36,056 nucleotides of DNA from an uncultured Acetatifactor sp. (GCA_910578185.1 CAJTPN010000029.1:1-36056); one strand, 5' to 3'; shown: positions 8,464 to 16,574, numbered from the stretch's first letter. Made by a program: numbers and translations. The notes: a model not told the origin generated them from the sequence alone.

Positions 8464-8970
8464 ATGGCGATACAAAAGATGGGAGAAGAGATATCTGCGA
8501 TTAATGGATTTGCGGAGTTTTATAATCAAAATTATGATTTTGTGTACAAGTATGTGTACCGTGTGTTTCAAAACAAATTTATATCGGAAGATATCGTGCA
8601 GGAGACTTTTTATACGGCATTGTTGAAACAGGATGAACTGTGGGGACATCCGAGTCCTCACCTTTGGCTGCTGCGCACGGCGAGATTTAAAATATTGGAA
8701 TTTCACAGGCGGATGCGATACTGGTGCATGGAGCCTTTGGATCAGGGAAAGCCGGAACTGGCGGAAGAGGATCCCAATTTTAACATAAAAGAACTTGAGA
8801 TGACGGCGCCGATTACCATCGGCGAGAAAGAATGGAATTTGATAAAAAAATATCATTTGTTCGGCGTTCCCATAGCGGAATTGGCCAAAGCGGAGGGGAT
8901 TACGGATAACAATATGAGAGTGCGGCTGTCCCGGTGGACGCAGAAGCTGCGTAATGAGTTGGAACGTTAG
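8464..8970 (+). CDS. ECF-type RNA polymerase sigma factor
   Basis: A 168-residue group 4 sigma factor. Region 2 is visible at about residues 12-75: YNQNYDFVYKYVYRVF, the EDIVQETFYTALL region 2.2 core, and LLRTARFKILEFHRR in region 2.4. Region 4 lies near residues 118-165 with IAELAKAEGITDNNMRVRLSRW, a helix-turn-helix for the -35 element. It would direct RNA polymerase to a small regulon. The next gene starts 14 bp after the stop and encodes a single-pass membrane protein, the usual anti-sigma partner, so signal-dependent release is likely. The ribosome binding site is weak. Confidence 0.85.
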   Translation: MAIQKMGEEISAINGFAEFYNQNYDFVYKYVYRVFQNKFISEDIVQETFYTALLKQDELWGHPSPHLWLLRTARFKILEFHRRMRYWCMEPLDQGKPELAEEDPNFNIKELEMTAPITIGEKEWNLIKKYHLFGVPIAELAKAEGITDNNMRVRLSRWTQKLRNELER

Positions 8971-8983
8971 GAGGAGGGGCAGG

Positions 8984-10255
8984 ATGGAGAAGGGGAACGA
9001 AGCAAAGACGTCTCAGAACAGGTCATTACTGGCGGAAGAATTGACGAAAAAGTTGGAATGGTATACCCTGTATGCGTCGGAGGAAGAATACGATGAAAAG
9101 GCGGTGGAGTCGATTCTGTATTTGCTGGACAGCCTGGCGCCCCTTGAGGAGACAGAAGTCTCACCGTCGGAGGAAGCCTGGAAGCGGTTTCAGTCATTGG
9201 CTCAAAGGCGGATTGAAAAGAAGAAAAAAGAAACGGAAGAGGGAGCGGAGAAAAATCAAACGCTCCCTGGGCGGAAAGATTTGTGTGGGTTCAAAAGGCG
9301 GGGCGCATGGTTTGTGATGTGGGAGCCGGGGGTGGTCTGGAATATGGCCAACTGGGAAGTGCAGGAAGTGGGGATTGCCAGGGAATTTCTGATACGGCAA
9401 AGACAAAGGGCCGGGACACCCGGAAGGCCCGGGTCAGGGGCAAATGGAAAAATCGAAAGTGTGCAGAGGCTTGAGAGAAAGGAAGAACAGACCTTTGAAA
9501 AAGCGTTGGAATATGAGAAGGGAAATCACCAGAAGCTAGAGAAAGCGCCGGCAGTTTCCGGAATATTGGCGGGAAGCAATCAGGAGCCCGGAAAGAAAAG
9601 GCATGGAATCTGCGGGAAGCTTAGTAGTATGGGGAGCTTGAAGGCTCGATATAAAATAATTGCTGCCGCGTTTATGGCAGTGATGATAATTACGGTGATT
9701 GGCACGGCTCAGGCGGGAGCAGGAAGCGAAAGCGGGTTTTTCCATTGGCTGAAACGCGATGACACCGGGACGCAGATGGTGACTTCGCCGGAGAATCTAG
9801 GTAAAGTAACTGATAATAGGGATGCCTGTCTTTATTATGAAAAAAAAGATGTACCTGAATGGGCTAAAGAATGGATTGAAATTAATGATGAGTTTGAAAT
9901 GCTGGAAGGATATGAGTGGCAGTGTTTTGAAACCAAAGAACTTGGAAATTTGCGTGAAATAACGAGCACTTATTCCGATCAGACAGGACAAAAGCGTATA
10001 CAGTTAGGGATGATGGTATATTATGATAAAATATCATTTAACACAGAAGAATTTTTAGATTATAATTATGTAGATAGTTTTGATGTAGATGAGAAAAAGA
10101 TGGATATATATTATAAAGAGGATGAGACAGGAGAAGATCACTATGTGATAAGCTTTTATGAAGATAATTGTAAATATTTTTTGCATGGACAAGATAACCT
10201 GGAGGAATTAAAGGGGATGATTGAAACATATTGGGGGTTTATAAAAAATATATAG
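8984..10255 (+). CDS. Single-pass membrane protein, probable anti-sigma factor
   Basis: A 423-residue protein starting at ATG 8984 after a strong GGAGGAGG. Residues 1-220 are charged and predicted cytosolic, with an N-terminal helical part (LLAEELTKKLEWYTLYASEEEYD) that could bind the sigma factor. One membrane helix lies at about 222-243 (IIAAAFMAVMIITVIGTAQA). The remaining 180 residues would be outside; they are acidic and aromatic and end in IETYWGFIKN, resembling the DUF4367-type ectodomain of other sigma-linked proteins. Codon use changes inside the gene: from about 9790 on it is clearly more AT-rich than the 5' part. The anti-sigma role is inferred from topology and position; no ZAS or RsgI motif was found. 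Confidence 0.7.
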   Translation: MEKGNEAKTSQNRSLLAEELTKKLEWYTLYASEEEYDEKAVESILYLLDSLAPLEETEVSPSEEAWKRFQSLAQRRIEKKKKETEEGAEKNQTLPGRKDLCGFKRRGAWFVMWEPGVVWNMANWEVQEVGIAREFLIRQRQRAGTPGRPGSGANGKIESVQRLERKEEQTFEKALEYEKGNHQKLEKAPAVSGILAGSNQEPGKKRHGICGKLSSMGSLKARYKIIAAAFMAVMIITVIGTAQAGAGSESGFFHWLKRDDTGTQMVTSPENLGKVTDNRDACLYYEKKDVPEWAKEWIEINDEFEMLEGYEWQCFETKELGNLREITSTYSDQTGQKRIQLGMMVYYDKISFNTEEFLDYNYVDSFDVDEKKMDIYYKEDETGEDHYVISFYEDNCKYFLHGQDNLEELKGMIETYWGFIKNI

Positions 10256-10388
10256 TTAATTTAATTAAAAAATATTTTGTAATAAAATGCCATCTCAAGT
10301 CATTAATAAGTAGGAGGGTAATTTAAAAAGGTTTTATGTGAAAGGAGATAAGGTGCCCTTCAATACACTATACTAAGGAGAAAAGAAA

Positions 10389-10892
10389 ATGAGAAAAGCA
10401 GTAAGAATGATGTTGAGTTTGGTTTTGTCTGCAACATTGCTTGCAGGGGCTCCAGGGTTGACTTTATTGGCGGCAGAAACGTCTGATTTGGAAAGCGTAG
10501 AGAGCACAGAAAGTAGTCCAGAGATGTTAAAGGCAGAAATTATGAGTGACACAGATAGTAATATGCCATATACCATGCTGTATAATTGCATAATTAGTGT
10601 CAGTGGTGATGATGAGGCCATGCATATTGATATTACTACGAATGCTTCAGGAATGGCATCTGTAATTGGTGTGAAAGACGTAAAAATAATGAAAAAAGTT
10701 TGGTATGGTTGGTCTACTGTAGCAGTTTCCGATGGAGGAGAATCACAGAATCGTTCCATAATGGGAATTAGTATACCATATGCAAACGCCGTGAAAGACG
10801 CCACCTATCGAATAACCTGCGTACATTATGCGGATGTAAATGGATATACGGAAGGCGAAAATGATACGGGCGCCTTTGTATATACATATTGA
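10389..10892 (+). CDS. Small secreted protein of unknown function
   Basis: A 167-residue protein with a clear Sec signal peptide (basic start MRKAVRM, hydrophobic LSLVLSATLLAG, likely cleavage after LLAA). The mature part has an acidic Ser/Glu linker and then about 110 residues predicted to be beta-rich, with a Trp-Tyr-Gly-Trp patch and an internal Cys pair (YNCI and ITCV). This resembles small secreted proteins of Clostridia annotated as DUF6147, but I am not certain. AAGGAG precedes the ATG. It lies 133 bp after the anti-sigma gene and shares its AT-rich codon use, so it may be a target or partner of the sigma system. Confidence 0.65.
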   Translation: MRKAVRMMLSLVLSATLLAGAPGLTLLAAETSDLESVESTESSPEMLKAEIMSDTDSNMPYTMLYNCIISVSGDDEAMHIDITTNASGMASVIGVKDVKIMKKVWYGWSTVAVSDGGESQNRSIMGISIPYANAVKDATYRITCVHYADVNGYTEGENDTGAFVYTY

Positions 10893-10947
10893 GAGATCGA
10901 TTAGCAAAACAGAAACCTGTAGACAATGTTGAACGGAGGGTAAAACC

Positions 10948-11268
10948 ATTTACTATATCAGTTTTTACAGCACGCTAATCGAGATCATGGGATATGACCC
11001 CCAATGTGCCGTACTGGAAATCAGAATGTCAAAGGACGGATCCATGCGGCGATATGAAAATGTTCCGGAAGAAATATGGTATAAGCTGAGAAATCATTTT
11101 AATCCGGACTCATTTTATCGAAAATTTATATGCGGAATTTATAGGGAAACGATGATAGAATCAGAAGAGGAACCATATCCCGTTTCGTGCTGTTTCCAAG
11201 GCGGTTGTAATAAATGTGGATGTATGGCAGTACCCTGTGCCGGAAGGCAGAGACGATTGACGAAATAA
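10948..11268 (+). CDS. KTSC-like domain protein with Cys-rich tail, apparent ATT start
   Basis: The product of about 106 residues reads YYISFYSTLIEIMGYDP, LEIRMSKDGSMRRYENVPEEIW and FYRKFICGIY. This fits the KTSC domain (PF13619), a small module of unknown function with a VP-x-x-x-W/Y core. A Cys-rich tail (CCFQGGCNKCGCMAVPC) follows and may bind metal. The only well-placed ribosome binding site is GGAGGG at 10935-10940, seven bases before the ATT at 10948, and the domain begins just there. No ATG, GTG or TTG occurs in frame between the stop at 10930 and ATG 10987. Starting at ATG 10987 would cut off the first strand and leave no ribosome binding site. Either ATT is used or the start codon is mutated. 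Confidence 0.6.
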   Translation: MYYISFYSTLIEIMGYDPQCAVLEIRMSKDGSMRRYENVPEEIWYKLRNHFNPDSFYRKFICGIYRETMIESEEEPYPVSCCFQGGCNKCGCMAVPCAGRQRRLTK

Positions 11269-11293
11269 AACAAAAAATGTAAGGAAGTACGGG

Positions 11294-11341
11294 AAGCCGG
11301 TGGATTGGGATTTCAGGAAAAGAAATCGGATTCACCGGCTT
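11294..11341. terminator. Long hairpin between the KTSC gene and the dehydrogenase remnant
   Basis: A two-part stem: outer AAGCCGGTG with CACCGGCTT (9 bp perfect), internal loop, then inner GATTTC with GAAATC. It follows the KTSC gene by 25 bp and abuts the point where dehydrogenase homology ends on the other strand. It may terminate both directions, although T-runs are weak. It could also be the footprint of the event that truncated the dehydrogenase. Confidence 0.45.
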
Positions 11342-11350
11342 TACATTTAT

Positions 11351-11689
11351 ACTTGCCACTTCCGCAATCGCCGTCGAAGAGTCAATAACAGCCCCGCCGC
11401 CAAGCACAACGATAAAATCACATTGCTTCTCCCTCGCAAAAGAAGCACCTTCCATGATTACGTCCTTAATCGGATTTTCCATAATCTTGTCAAACAGGGC
11501 TGTTTCAACGCCTGTTTTTTCAAGCTGCTCCAAAGTATGGTCCAGGCAGCCGCTCTCTCTTGTGGACTTACCGTTGGAAATCAGCACCCGTGCTTTCTTT
11601 CCCGGCATTGGCAGATTTCCTAGTTCATTCAGCGAACTCTTGCCGAAAATAAGGTTTGTCGGATTGTTGAAATTAAAATGCATGTTCAT
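11351..11689 (-). pseudogene. Iron-containing alcohol dehydrogenase, N-terminal fragment
   Basis: The fragment of about 113 residues matches the start of NADPH-dependent butanol dehydrogenase-type enzymes (YugK/BDH): FNFNNPTNLIFGK, then a Rossmann-like half, ending in FIVVLGGGAVIDSSTAIAEVA, which contains the GGGS-like nucleotide motif. Full-length enzymes have about 390 residues and carry the metal-binding His and Asp residues in the second half, all missing here. Homology stops near 11351, and the frame then runs into the hairpin at 11294-11341. GAGAGGG precedes the ATG, so the 5' end is intact. The fragment could be translated but cannot be an active enzyme. Confidence 0.8.
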
Positions 11690-11734
11690 AATACAATTCC
11701 CTCTCTTTGATTTTTTTGTTTATTCCCGTGAGCA

Positions 11735-11851
11735 ATGAGCCAAGTTTCGTGCTTGCGCGAGCATTTGGCGAATGCCGCCGGAAGTGAAGAAGTTGTAAAG
11801 AATTTACTTGTTGATGAAATCCCGGAAGATGTGAGGAACTATAAAATATAA
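11735..11851 (+). other. Small open frame of 38 codons, possible gene remnant
   Basis: ATG 11735 to TAA 11851 encodes a 38-residue acidic peptide ending in LLVDEIPEDVRNYKI. It has protein-like composition, but no good ribosome binding site and no recognisable family. It may be the C-terminal end of a lost gene upstream of the truncated dehydrogenase. The rest of 11852-12056 holds nothing I can support. Confidence 0.25.
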
Positions 11852-12056
11852 CCAATATCTTGCTAACTGCTATTGGATTTCCTGATGTCGTCTAGGTTTC
11901 ATTGTGGTTTGCACGAAAAACCGCCTTAGCTTAATAAGTTATATCGTTTTTTATTTGTTACGCAATAGAACGCTATTTTGCCGGGGGATTGCTCCCGACA
12001 AAACGCGCCTGCAAATCTGCTTGTAACAAGGCTCTTCCCGTGAGAAAAAGTCTCTC

Positions 12057-12107
12057 TTGACAAATCAGAAAAAATAGTATATTCTATTAATTGAGAATGA
12101 TTCTCAA
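12057..12107 (+). promoter_or_regulatory. Sigma-A promoter with Fur box
   Basis: TTGACA at 12057-12062 and TATTCT at 12080-12085 are 17 bp apart. Just downstream is the 17-bp palindrome TTGAGAATGATTCTCAA (12091-12107), a close match to the Fur operator core GATAATGATTATC with GAGAATGATTCTC. It overlaps the expected transcription start, so iron-loaded Fur would block transcription of the small Cys-rich gene. Confidence 0.8.
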
Positions 12108-12135
12108 AAGAGGGACAAGTGAAACGGAGGCATAT

Positions 12136-12306
12136 ATGGCGGATATCATTATTATAACGGGATTGGTGTTGATGGTGTTTTTTATCTTGCGGGGACAGTT
12201 GAAGAGAATTGGAAGAGGAAAATGTGGAGGCGGATGCTCCGGATGTTCCTGCTGCAAAAGCTGCACAAGCATTGGTGAGACATCAGGAAACAGGGCCAGG
12301 GGATAA
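12136..12306 (+). CDS. FeoB-associated Cys-rich membrane protein
   Basis: A 56-residue protein: one N-terminal membrane helix (IIIITGLVLMVFFIL), a basic stretch, then a Cys cluster (GKCGGGCSGCSCCKSC). This is the FeoB-associated Cys-rich family (PF12669), thought to assist ferrous iron uptake at the membrane. GGAGG precedes ATG 12136 by five bases. Two unusual points: no feoA or feoB is nearby, and the gene stands alone between its own Fur-controlled promoter and its own terminator. Iron-responsive expression is well supported by the Fur box; the partner transporter must be encoded elsewhere. Confidence 0.82.
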   Translation: MADIIIITGLVLMVFFILRGQLKRIGRGKCGGGCSGCSCCKSCTSIGETSGNRARG

Positions 12307-12332
12307 AAGAGAATTTTTAGCTTATAATAAAG

Positions 12333-12358
12333 AAAGGGCATTTTCGTGCCCTTTTTTT
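12333..12358 (+). terminator. Rho-independent terminator
   Basis: AAAGGGCA-TTTTCG-TGCCCTTT followed by further Ts, 27 bp after the FeoB-associated gene. It is a textbook intrinsic terminator. Confidence 0.92.
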
Positions 12359-12388
12359 CATTTTTGTCTTTCCCCTAAAAGAGGAATA

Positions 12389-12397
12389 TGCTATACT
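12389..12397 (+). promoter_or_regulatory. Extended -10 promoter for the deacetylase gene
   Basis: TGCTATACT gives an extended -10 (TGn plus TATACT). No -35 at normal spacing is seen, which is acceptable for extended -10 promoters. The start codon is 32 bp downstream. Confidence 0.4.
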
Positions 12398-12428
12398 ACA
12401 TGTGAAGCGGAAAGGTTTGGGAGAAAAT

Positions 12429-13445
12429 ATGGAGGAAGGTAATAAAAAAGCTGCGGACAAACATGAGCGTGTATGGCGGCTGAAAAGATGCAATATCCAT
12501 ATGCTGCTGATATCCGTTATCATGCTGATCGCTCTGTGCGGGTGTCTGCTTGTCAGAATACGCGGTCTGAATGGTACCATAGAGAAATTGGTCGTGCAGG
12601 TGGAGCAGTTATCCCGGTTGGCCCAGGAGCAGCAGGCGCGGCTGGAGCAGTTGACGGAAGAGCTTTTGGCTGCGGAAAAAGGAACGGGAACTTCCGGAAG
12701 CGGTGAGGGTTCAGGTCAGGATATGGGACAGGAAGGCGACCGGAAGGATGAGATACAGGAGACTGCCGCTCAGGTAGGCGCATCTCATAAGGTTTATCTG
12801 ACTTTTGACGACGGCCCCAGCACACATACACAGGAGATTCTGGATATTTTGGACGACTACGGTATTAAGGCCACTTTTTTCGTGGTGGGGAAGGAAGGCG
12901 AAATTGTGGAAGAGTCCCTGAAGCGGATCGTGGAAGAGGGACATACGCTGGGAATGCATTCGGGCAGCCATAAGTATGCGGAGTTGTATGCTTCGGTGGA
13001 CAGCTTTGCGGAAGATTTTAAGAAGCAGCAGGATTATCTGTATGAGATCACGGGGGTCAGGTGTACCCTCTACAGGTTTCCGGGGGGCAGCGCCAATTCT
13101 GTCAGTGAGAGCGATATGGTGGAGTTTGCCAGGTATCTGGACAAGCAGGGAGTGCGTTTCTTTGACTGGAATATTTCTTCCGGAGACGGGGGAAGTGTAT
13201 TGCTTCCGGTGGAGACGATTGTGGAAAATTGTACGGAAAATATCCCAAAGTATGGCACATCGGTTATTCTGATGCATGATTCCGCCATGAAGACCACCAC
13301 GCTGGACGCGCTGCCCACGATCATAGAGACCATTATGAAGATGGAGGATACCGAGATTTTGCCCATTACGGACGAGACAAAGCTTGTCCAGCAAATCAAA
13401 TGGCAGGAGCAGGAGCAGAACGGAGAAAGGACTTCTTTGGAATGA
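12429..13445 (+). CDS. Membrane-anchored polysaccharide deacetylase (NodB domain)
   Basis: A 338-residue protein. Residues about 20-42 form a membrane anchor (LLISVIMLIALCGCLLV), followed by a short coiled coil rich in Leu, Gln and Glu and a Gly/Ser linker. The NodB carbohydrate esterase 4 domain occupies about 120-320. All five motifs are present: TFDDGP, HSGSH (metal His pair), RFPGGS, DWNISSGD and LMHDS. It would remove acetyl groups from peptidoglycan N-acetylglucosamine or N-acetylmuramic acid outside the cell. The family also includes the spore-cortex enzyme PdaA, so wall and spore roles are both possible. ATG 12429 follows GGGAG by five bases and is preferred to GTG 12402. Confidence 0.9.
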   Translation: MEEGNKKAADKHERVWRLKRCNIHMLLISVIMLIALCGCLLVRIRGLNGTIEKLVVQVEQLSRLAQEQQARLEQLTEELLAAEKGTGTSGSGEGSGQDMGQEGDRKDEIQETAAQVGASHKVYLTFDDGPSTHTQEILDILDDYGIKATFFVVGKEGEIVEESLKRIVEEGHTLGMHSGSHKYAELYASVDSFAEDFKKQQDYLYEITGVRCTLYRFPGGSANSVSESDMVEFARYLDKQGVRFFDWNISSGDGGSVLLPVETIVENCTENIPKYGTSVILMHDSAMKTTTLDALPTIIETIMKMEDTEILPITDETKLVQQIKWQEQEQNGERTSLE

Positions 13446-13508
13446 AAGTCTGCAGGGATACGCAGTTCCAATAGGAACATTGAATCAAAAGGAAAGGATG
13501 TGGTGGTG

Positions 13509-14207
13509 ATGCGCAGAATATTGCTGAAATTAAGCGGGGAAGCGCTTGCCGGTGAGAAGAAAACCGGCTATGATGAGGCTACAGTCAGAAAGGTGGCCAT
13601 GCAGGTGAAGCAGCTGCGGGAGGAAGGAATACAGATCGGAATCGTGATCGGCGGAGGTAATTTCTGGAGGGGCAGGACCAGCGAGAATATTGACCGGACT
13701 AAGGCGGATCAGATTGGTATGCTTGCCACGATCATGAATTGTATTTATGTTTCCGAAATCTTTCGTTCTGTGGGGATGGAGACCGATATTCTGACGCCCT
13801 TTGAATGCGGTTCCTTTACCAAGCTTTTTTCCAAAGACAGGGCAAACAGATACTTTTCCAGGGGAGAGGTGGTCTTTTTTGCAGGGGGGACAGGCCACCC
13901 GTATTTTTCCACTGATACCGGCGTGGTGCTTCGCGCCATAGAGGTGGAGGCGGATGTGATCTTGTTGGCCAAGTCCATTGACGGCGTATATGACGATGAT
14001 CCGAATAAGAATCCGGCGGCAAAAAAATATGACGAAGTCACCATAGAGGAAGTGATCGAAAAAAATCTTCAAGTGGTGGATATGACCGCATCCATTCTGG
14101 CAAGGGATAATAGGATGCCCATGTGGGTGTTTGGACTCAATGAGGAAAACAGTATTGTAAACAGTGTGAAAGGATGTTTTACCGGCACGAAGGTTACGGT
14201 AAAATAA
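13509..14207 (+). CDS. pyrH: UMP kinase
   Basis: An amino-acid-kinase-fold UMP kinase of about 232 residues. It makes UDP from UMP and ATP as a hexamer in the cytosol. Motifs: LLKLSGEALAG, IGIVIGGGNFWRG, ADQIGMLATIMN, FAGGTGHPYFSTDT and SIDGVYDDDPNKNP. In-frame GTG codons at 13500, 13503 and 13506 precede ATG 13509. GGAAAGG at 13491-13497 could serve any of them, so the exact start is uncertain by three codons. It heads the conserved pyrH-frr-uppS-cdsA-dxr-rseP block, with a 177-bp gap to frr in which I see nothing distinct. Confidence 0.96.
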   Translation: MRRILLKLSGEALAGEKKTGYDEATVRKVAMQVKQLREEGIQIGIVIGGGNFWRGRTSENIDRTKADQIGMLATIMNCIYVSEIFRSVGMETDILTPFECGSFTKLFSKDRANRYFSRGEVVFFAGGTGHPYFSTDTGVVLRAIEVEADVILLAKSIDGVYDDDPNKNPAAKKYDEVTIEEVIEKNLQVVDMTASILARDNRMPMWVFGLNEENSIVNSVKGCFTGTKVTVK

Positions 14208-14384
14208 TAGAACGGCTGGTGATTATTTTGTCGTATGGCACCGTACAAGGTCTGGGAGTGACGGTATATCTTACGGTTTCCTGGGCAAAGGAGAGGAACC
14301 GTGTTCGTCGGATAGGGTGCCGGAGGGGCAAGGGGGATCTTTAATAGTCGGAATAGAATAAACGAATAAGGAGAGGATGTAATA

Positions 14385-14936
14385 ATGGACGAGAGACTGC
14401 AGCAGTATGACGACAGGATGAAAAAGGCATATGAGTTTTTGGAGAGTGATTACGCCGCCATTCGTGCGGGGCGGGCAAATCCGCATGTTCTGGATAAGCT
14501 TCGTGTGGATTATTATGGGACGCCCACGCCGATTCAGCAGGTGGGAAATATCACCGTACCTGAGGCGCGCGTAATTCAGATCGCACCTTGGGAAAAGTCC
14601 CTGATCAAGGCCATCGAAAAGGCAATTATGGCTTCCGACGTGGGGATCACACCTTCCAATGACGGCAATGTGATTCGCCTGGTCTTCCCGGAGCTTACTG
14701 AGGAGCGCAGAAAGGATCTGGTGAAGGAAGTGAAAAAGAAGGCGGAAGAAGGCAAGATTGCGGTGAGGAATATTCGCAAGGACGGCAACGGCGCTCTGAA
14801 GAAGCTGGGTAAGACAGAGGTTTCTGAGGACGAGATCAAGCAGCTTGAGGATAAACTGCAGAAACTTACGGATAAATATATCAAAGATATAGACGTACTG
14901 ATGGAGAAGAAGTCCAAGGAAATCATGACGGTGTAG
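14385..14936 (+). CDS. frr: Ribosome recycling factor
   Basis: A 183-residue protein of the usual length for RRF, which works with EF-G to split ribosomes after termination. Diagnostic stretches are AAIRAGRANPHVLDKL, VDYYGTPTPIQQVGNI, VPEARVIQIAPW, VGITPSNDGNVIRLVFP, LTEERRKDLVKEVKKKAEE and AVRNIRKDG. GGAGAGG precedes the ATG. uppS starts 9 bp after its stop. Confidence 0.97.
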   Translation: MDERLQQYDDRMKKAYEFLESDYAAIRAGRANPHVLDKLRVDYYGTPTPIQQVGNITVPEARVIQIAPWEKSLIKAIEKAIMASDVGITPSNDGNVIRLVFPELTEERRKDLVKEVKKKAEEGKIAVRNIRKDGNGALKKLGKTEVSEDEIKQLEDKLQKLTDKYIKDIDVLMEKKSKEIMTV

Positions 14937-14945
14937 GGAGCAGGG

Positions 14946-15659
14946 ATGAGTGAAGAATTGAAGATGCCCCGTCATGTGGCGATTATTCTGGACGGGAACG
15001 GCAGGTGGGCAAAGGCAAAAGGAATGCCGCGCAATTACGGTCATGTCCAGGGGGCGAAGACCGTGGAGGTGATCTGTGAGGAAGCTTACAAAATGGGGAT
15101 ACAATATTTGACCGTTTACGCTTTTTCTACGGAGAACTGGAATCGGCCCAAGGACGAGGTGGATGCGCTGATGAAGCTGCTGCGCAATTATATGAAAACC
15201 TGCCTGAAGACGGCGGAGAAGAACCGAATGTGCGTCAGGGTGCTGGGGGAAAAGTCCCGATTGGATTCAGATATCCGCAGCAGGATATTGGAATTGGAAG
15301 AGGCGACGAAACATAATGACGGGCTTCATTTTCAGATTGCCATTAATTACGGCGGCAGGGACGAGCTGGTCCGCGCGTTCAGGAAGCTGGCGGGAAAAGT
15401 AGCAACAAGGCAGATGCGGCCGGAGGATGTGACGGAGGATACCATAAGCGGTCTGTTGGATACGGCGGGGCTGCCGGAACCGGATCTGTTGATTCGCACC
15501 TGCGGCGAACAGAGGATATCAAATTTTCTTCTGTGGCAGCTTGCGTATACGGAGTTTTATTATACGGATATTGCCTGGCCTGATTTTACAAAGGAAGAAT
15601 TGATAAAAGCCGTCAGGGCATATAATCATAGAAACCGGCGTTACGGCGGATTGGCGTGA
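14946..15659 (+). CDS. uppS: Isoprenyl transferase (undecaprenyl diphosphate synthase)
   Basis: A 237-residue cis-prenyltransferase that extends farnesyl diphosphate with isopentenyl units to make the C55 lipid carrier for peptidoglycan. Motifs: ILDGNGRWAKAKG with the metal-binding Asp, GHVQGAKTV, TVYAFSTENWNRP, INYGGRDEL and LLIRTCGEQRISNFLLWQ. The RTCGEQRISN stretch has Cys where most homologues have Ser, a mild change. Substrate supply is encoded nearby by dxr. cdsA follows 43 bp on. Confidence 0.96.
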   Translation: MSEELKMPRHVAIILDGNGRWAKAKGMPRNYGHVQGAKTVEVICEEAYKMGIQYLTVYAFSTENWNRPKDEVDALMKLLRNYMKTCLKTAEKNRMCVRVLGEKSRLDSDIRSRILELEEATKHNDGLHFQIAINYGGRDELVRAFRKLAGKVATRQMRPEDVTEDTISGLLDTAGLPEPDLLIRTCGEQRISNFLLWQLAYTEFYYTDIAWPDFTKEELIKAVRAYNHRNRRYGGLA

Positions 15660-15702
15660 GAATGTTGAGACGTAAGAAACGAAACTGATAATAGGAGGCC
15701 TT

Positions 15703-16523
15703 ATGTTTTGGAGCAGATTGGCAAGCGGGATTGTGCTGATCATTGTGGCAGTCACTACGATATGGCTGGGGGGGTCCCGCTTGCGGCGATTTCATGGGTG
15801 ATTTCCATGATTGCCTTCCTGGAACTGACTAAGGCGCTGAAATGCCAAACGGGAGAGAAAAAGCGCAGCGGATTGGAATTCCTGGGGTTGGCGGGAATTA
15901 CTGCTTATTATGTGGTACTGTATTTGTCGGACAGCCATACCTTGCTTTTGATGTGTGTGGTGGGGGCGTTTTTTGCCTTTTTATTTGATTATGTGTTGGC
16001 GTTTCCAAAATATCATGCCACACAGCTGATGGCGGCGGTGTTTGCATTTCTCTATGCGCCAGTACTGTTATCGTTTGTATATCAGACCAGAGTACACCCT
16101 CATGGCATCTATATGGTGTGGATGATATTGATCAGCTCTTGGGGATGTGACACCTGTGCCTATGTGGTGGGAAAGTTAATCGGGAAAAAGAGGATATTTC
16201 CCGTGTTAAGTCCCAAGAAGTCTCTGGAGGGTTGTATCGGAGGTGTGCTGGGCACGGCGCTGCTGGGATGGCTGTATGGTTATTTTGTGGTGGAAAAGGC
16301 CATTCAGGACAGCAGGATGGCCTGGGGGATCGCGCTGGTCTGCAGCATGGGGGCTGTGATGAGCATGGTCGGCGATCTGGCGGCATCAGGAATTAAGAGG
16401 AATATGGATATTAAGGATTATGGTAAATTGATTCCGGGGCATGGCGGAATTATGGATCGTTTTGACAGTGTGATTGTGACTGCACCAATGACGTACTTTC
16501 TGGCGCTGCTGCTGTTGGTGTAA
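15703..16523 (+). CDS. cdsA: Phosphatidate cytidylyltransferase, apparent frameshift in G7 run
   Basis: CdsA makes CDP-diacylglycerol from phosphatidate and CTP in the membrane. The expected start is ATG 15703, right after AGGAGG, encoding MFWSRLASGIVLIIVAVTT, a proper first membrane helix. That frame ends soon after 15775. The rest of the protein (PLAAISWVISMIAFLELTKAL onward, several helices, then the signature SAIKRNMDIKDYGKLIPGHGG-like region, here GIKRNMDIKDYGKLIPGHGG) is in the -1 frame. Adding one G to the run of seven at 15768-15774 restores a single frame of about 273 residues. Because cdsA is essential, a sequencing error, slippage or true frameshifting are all more likely than a dead gene. 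Confidence 0.85.
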
Positions 16524-16574
16524 AGCGGAAAGAAAACAGCTGTGGTTATGAGCTGGAAGGGAGAATCATATGAT

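Noticed and set aside
10346..10376. Seven-codon leader peptide before the secreted protein (GTG after AAAGGAG, stop overlapping the next AAGGAG)
   Set aside because: Too short to separate from chance; no run of one amino acid that would suggest attenuation.
11126..11350. Continuation of the dehydrogenase frame beyond 11351
   Set aside because: Residues after this point do not resemble the family and run through a hairpin and the KTSC gene on the other strand.
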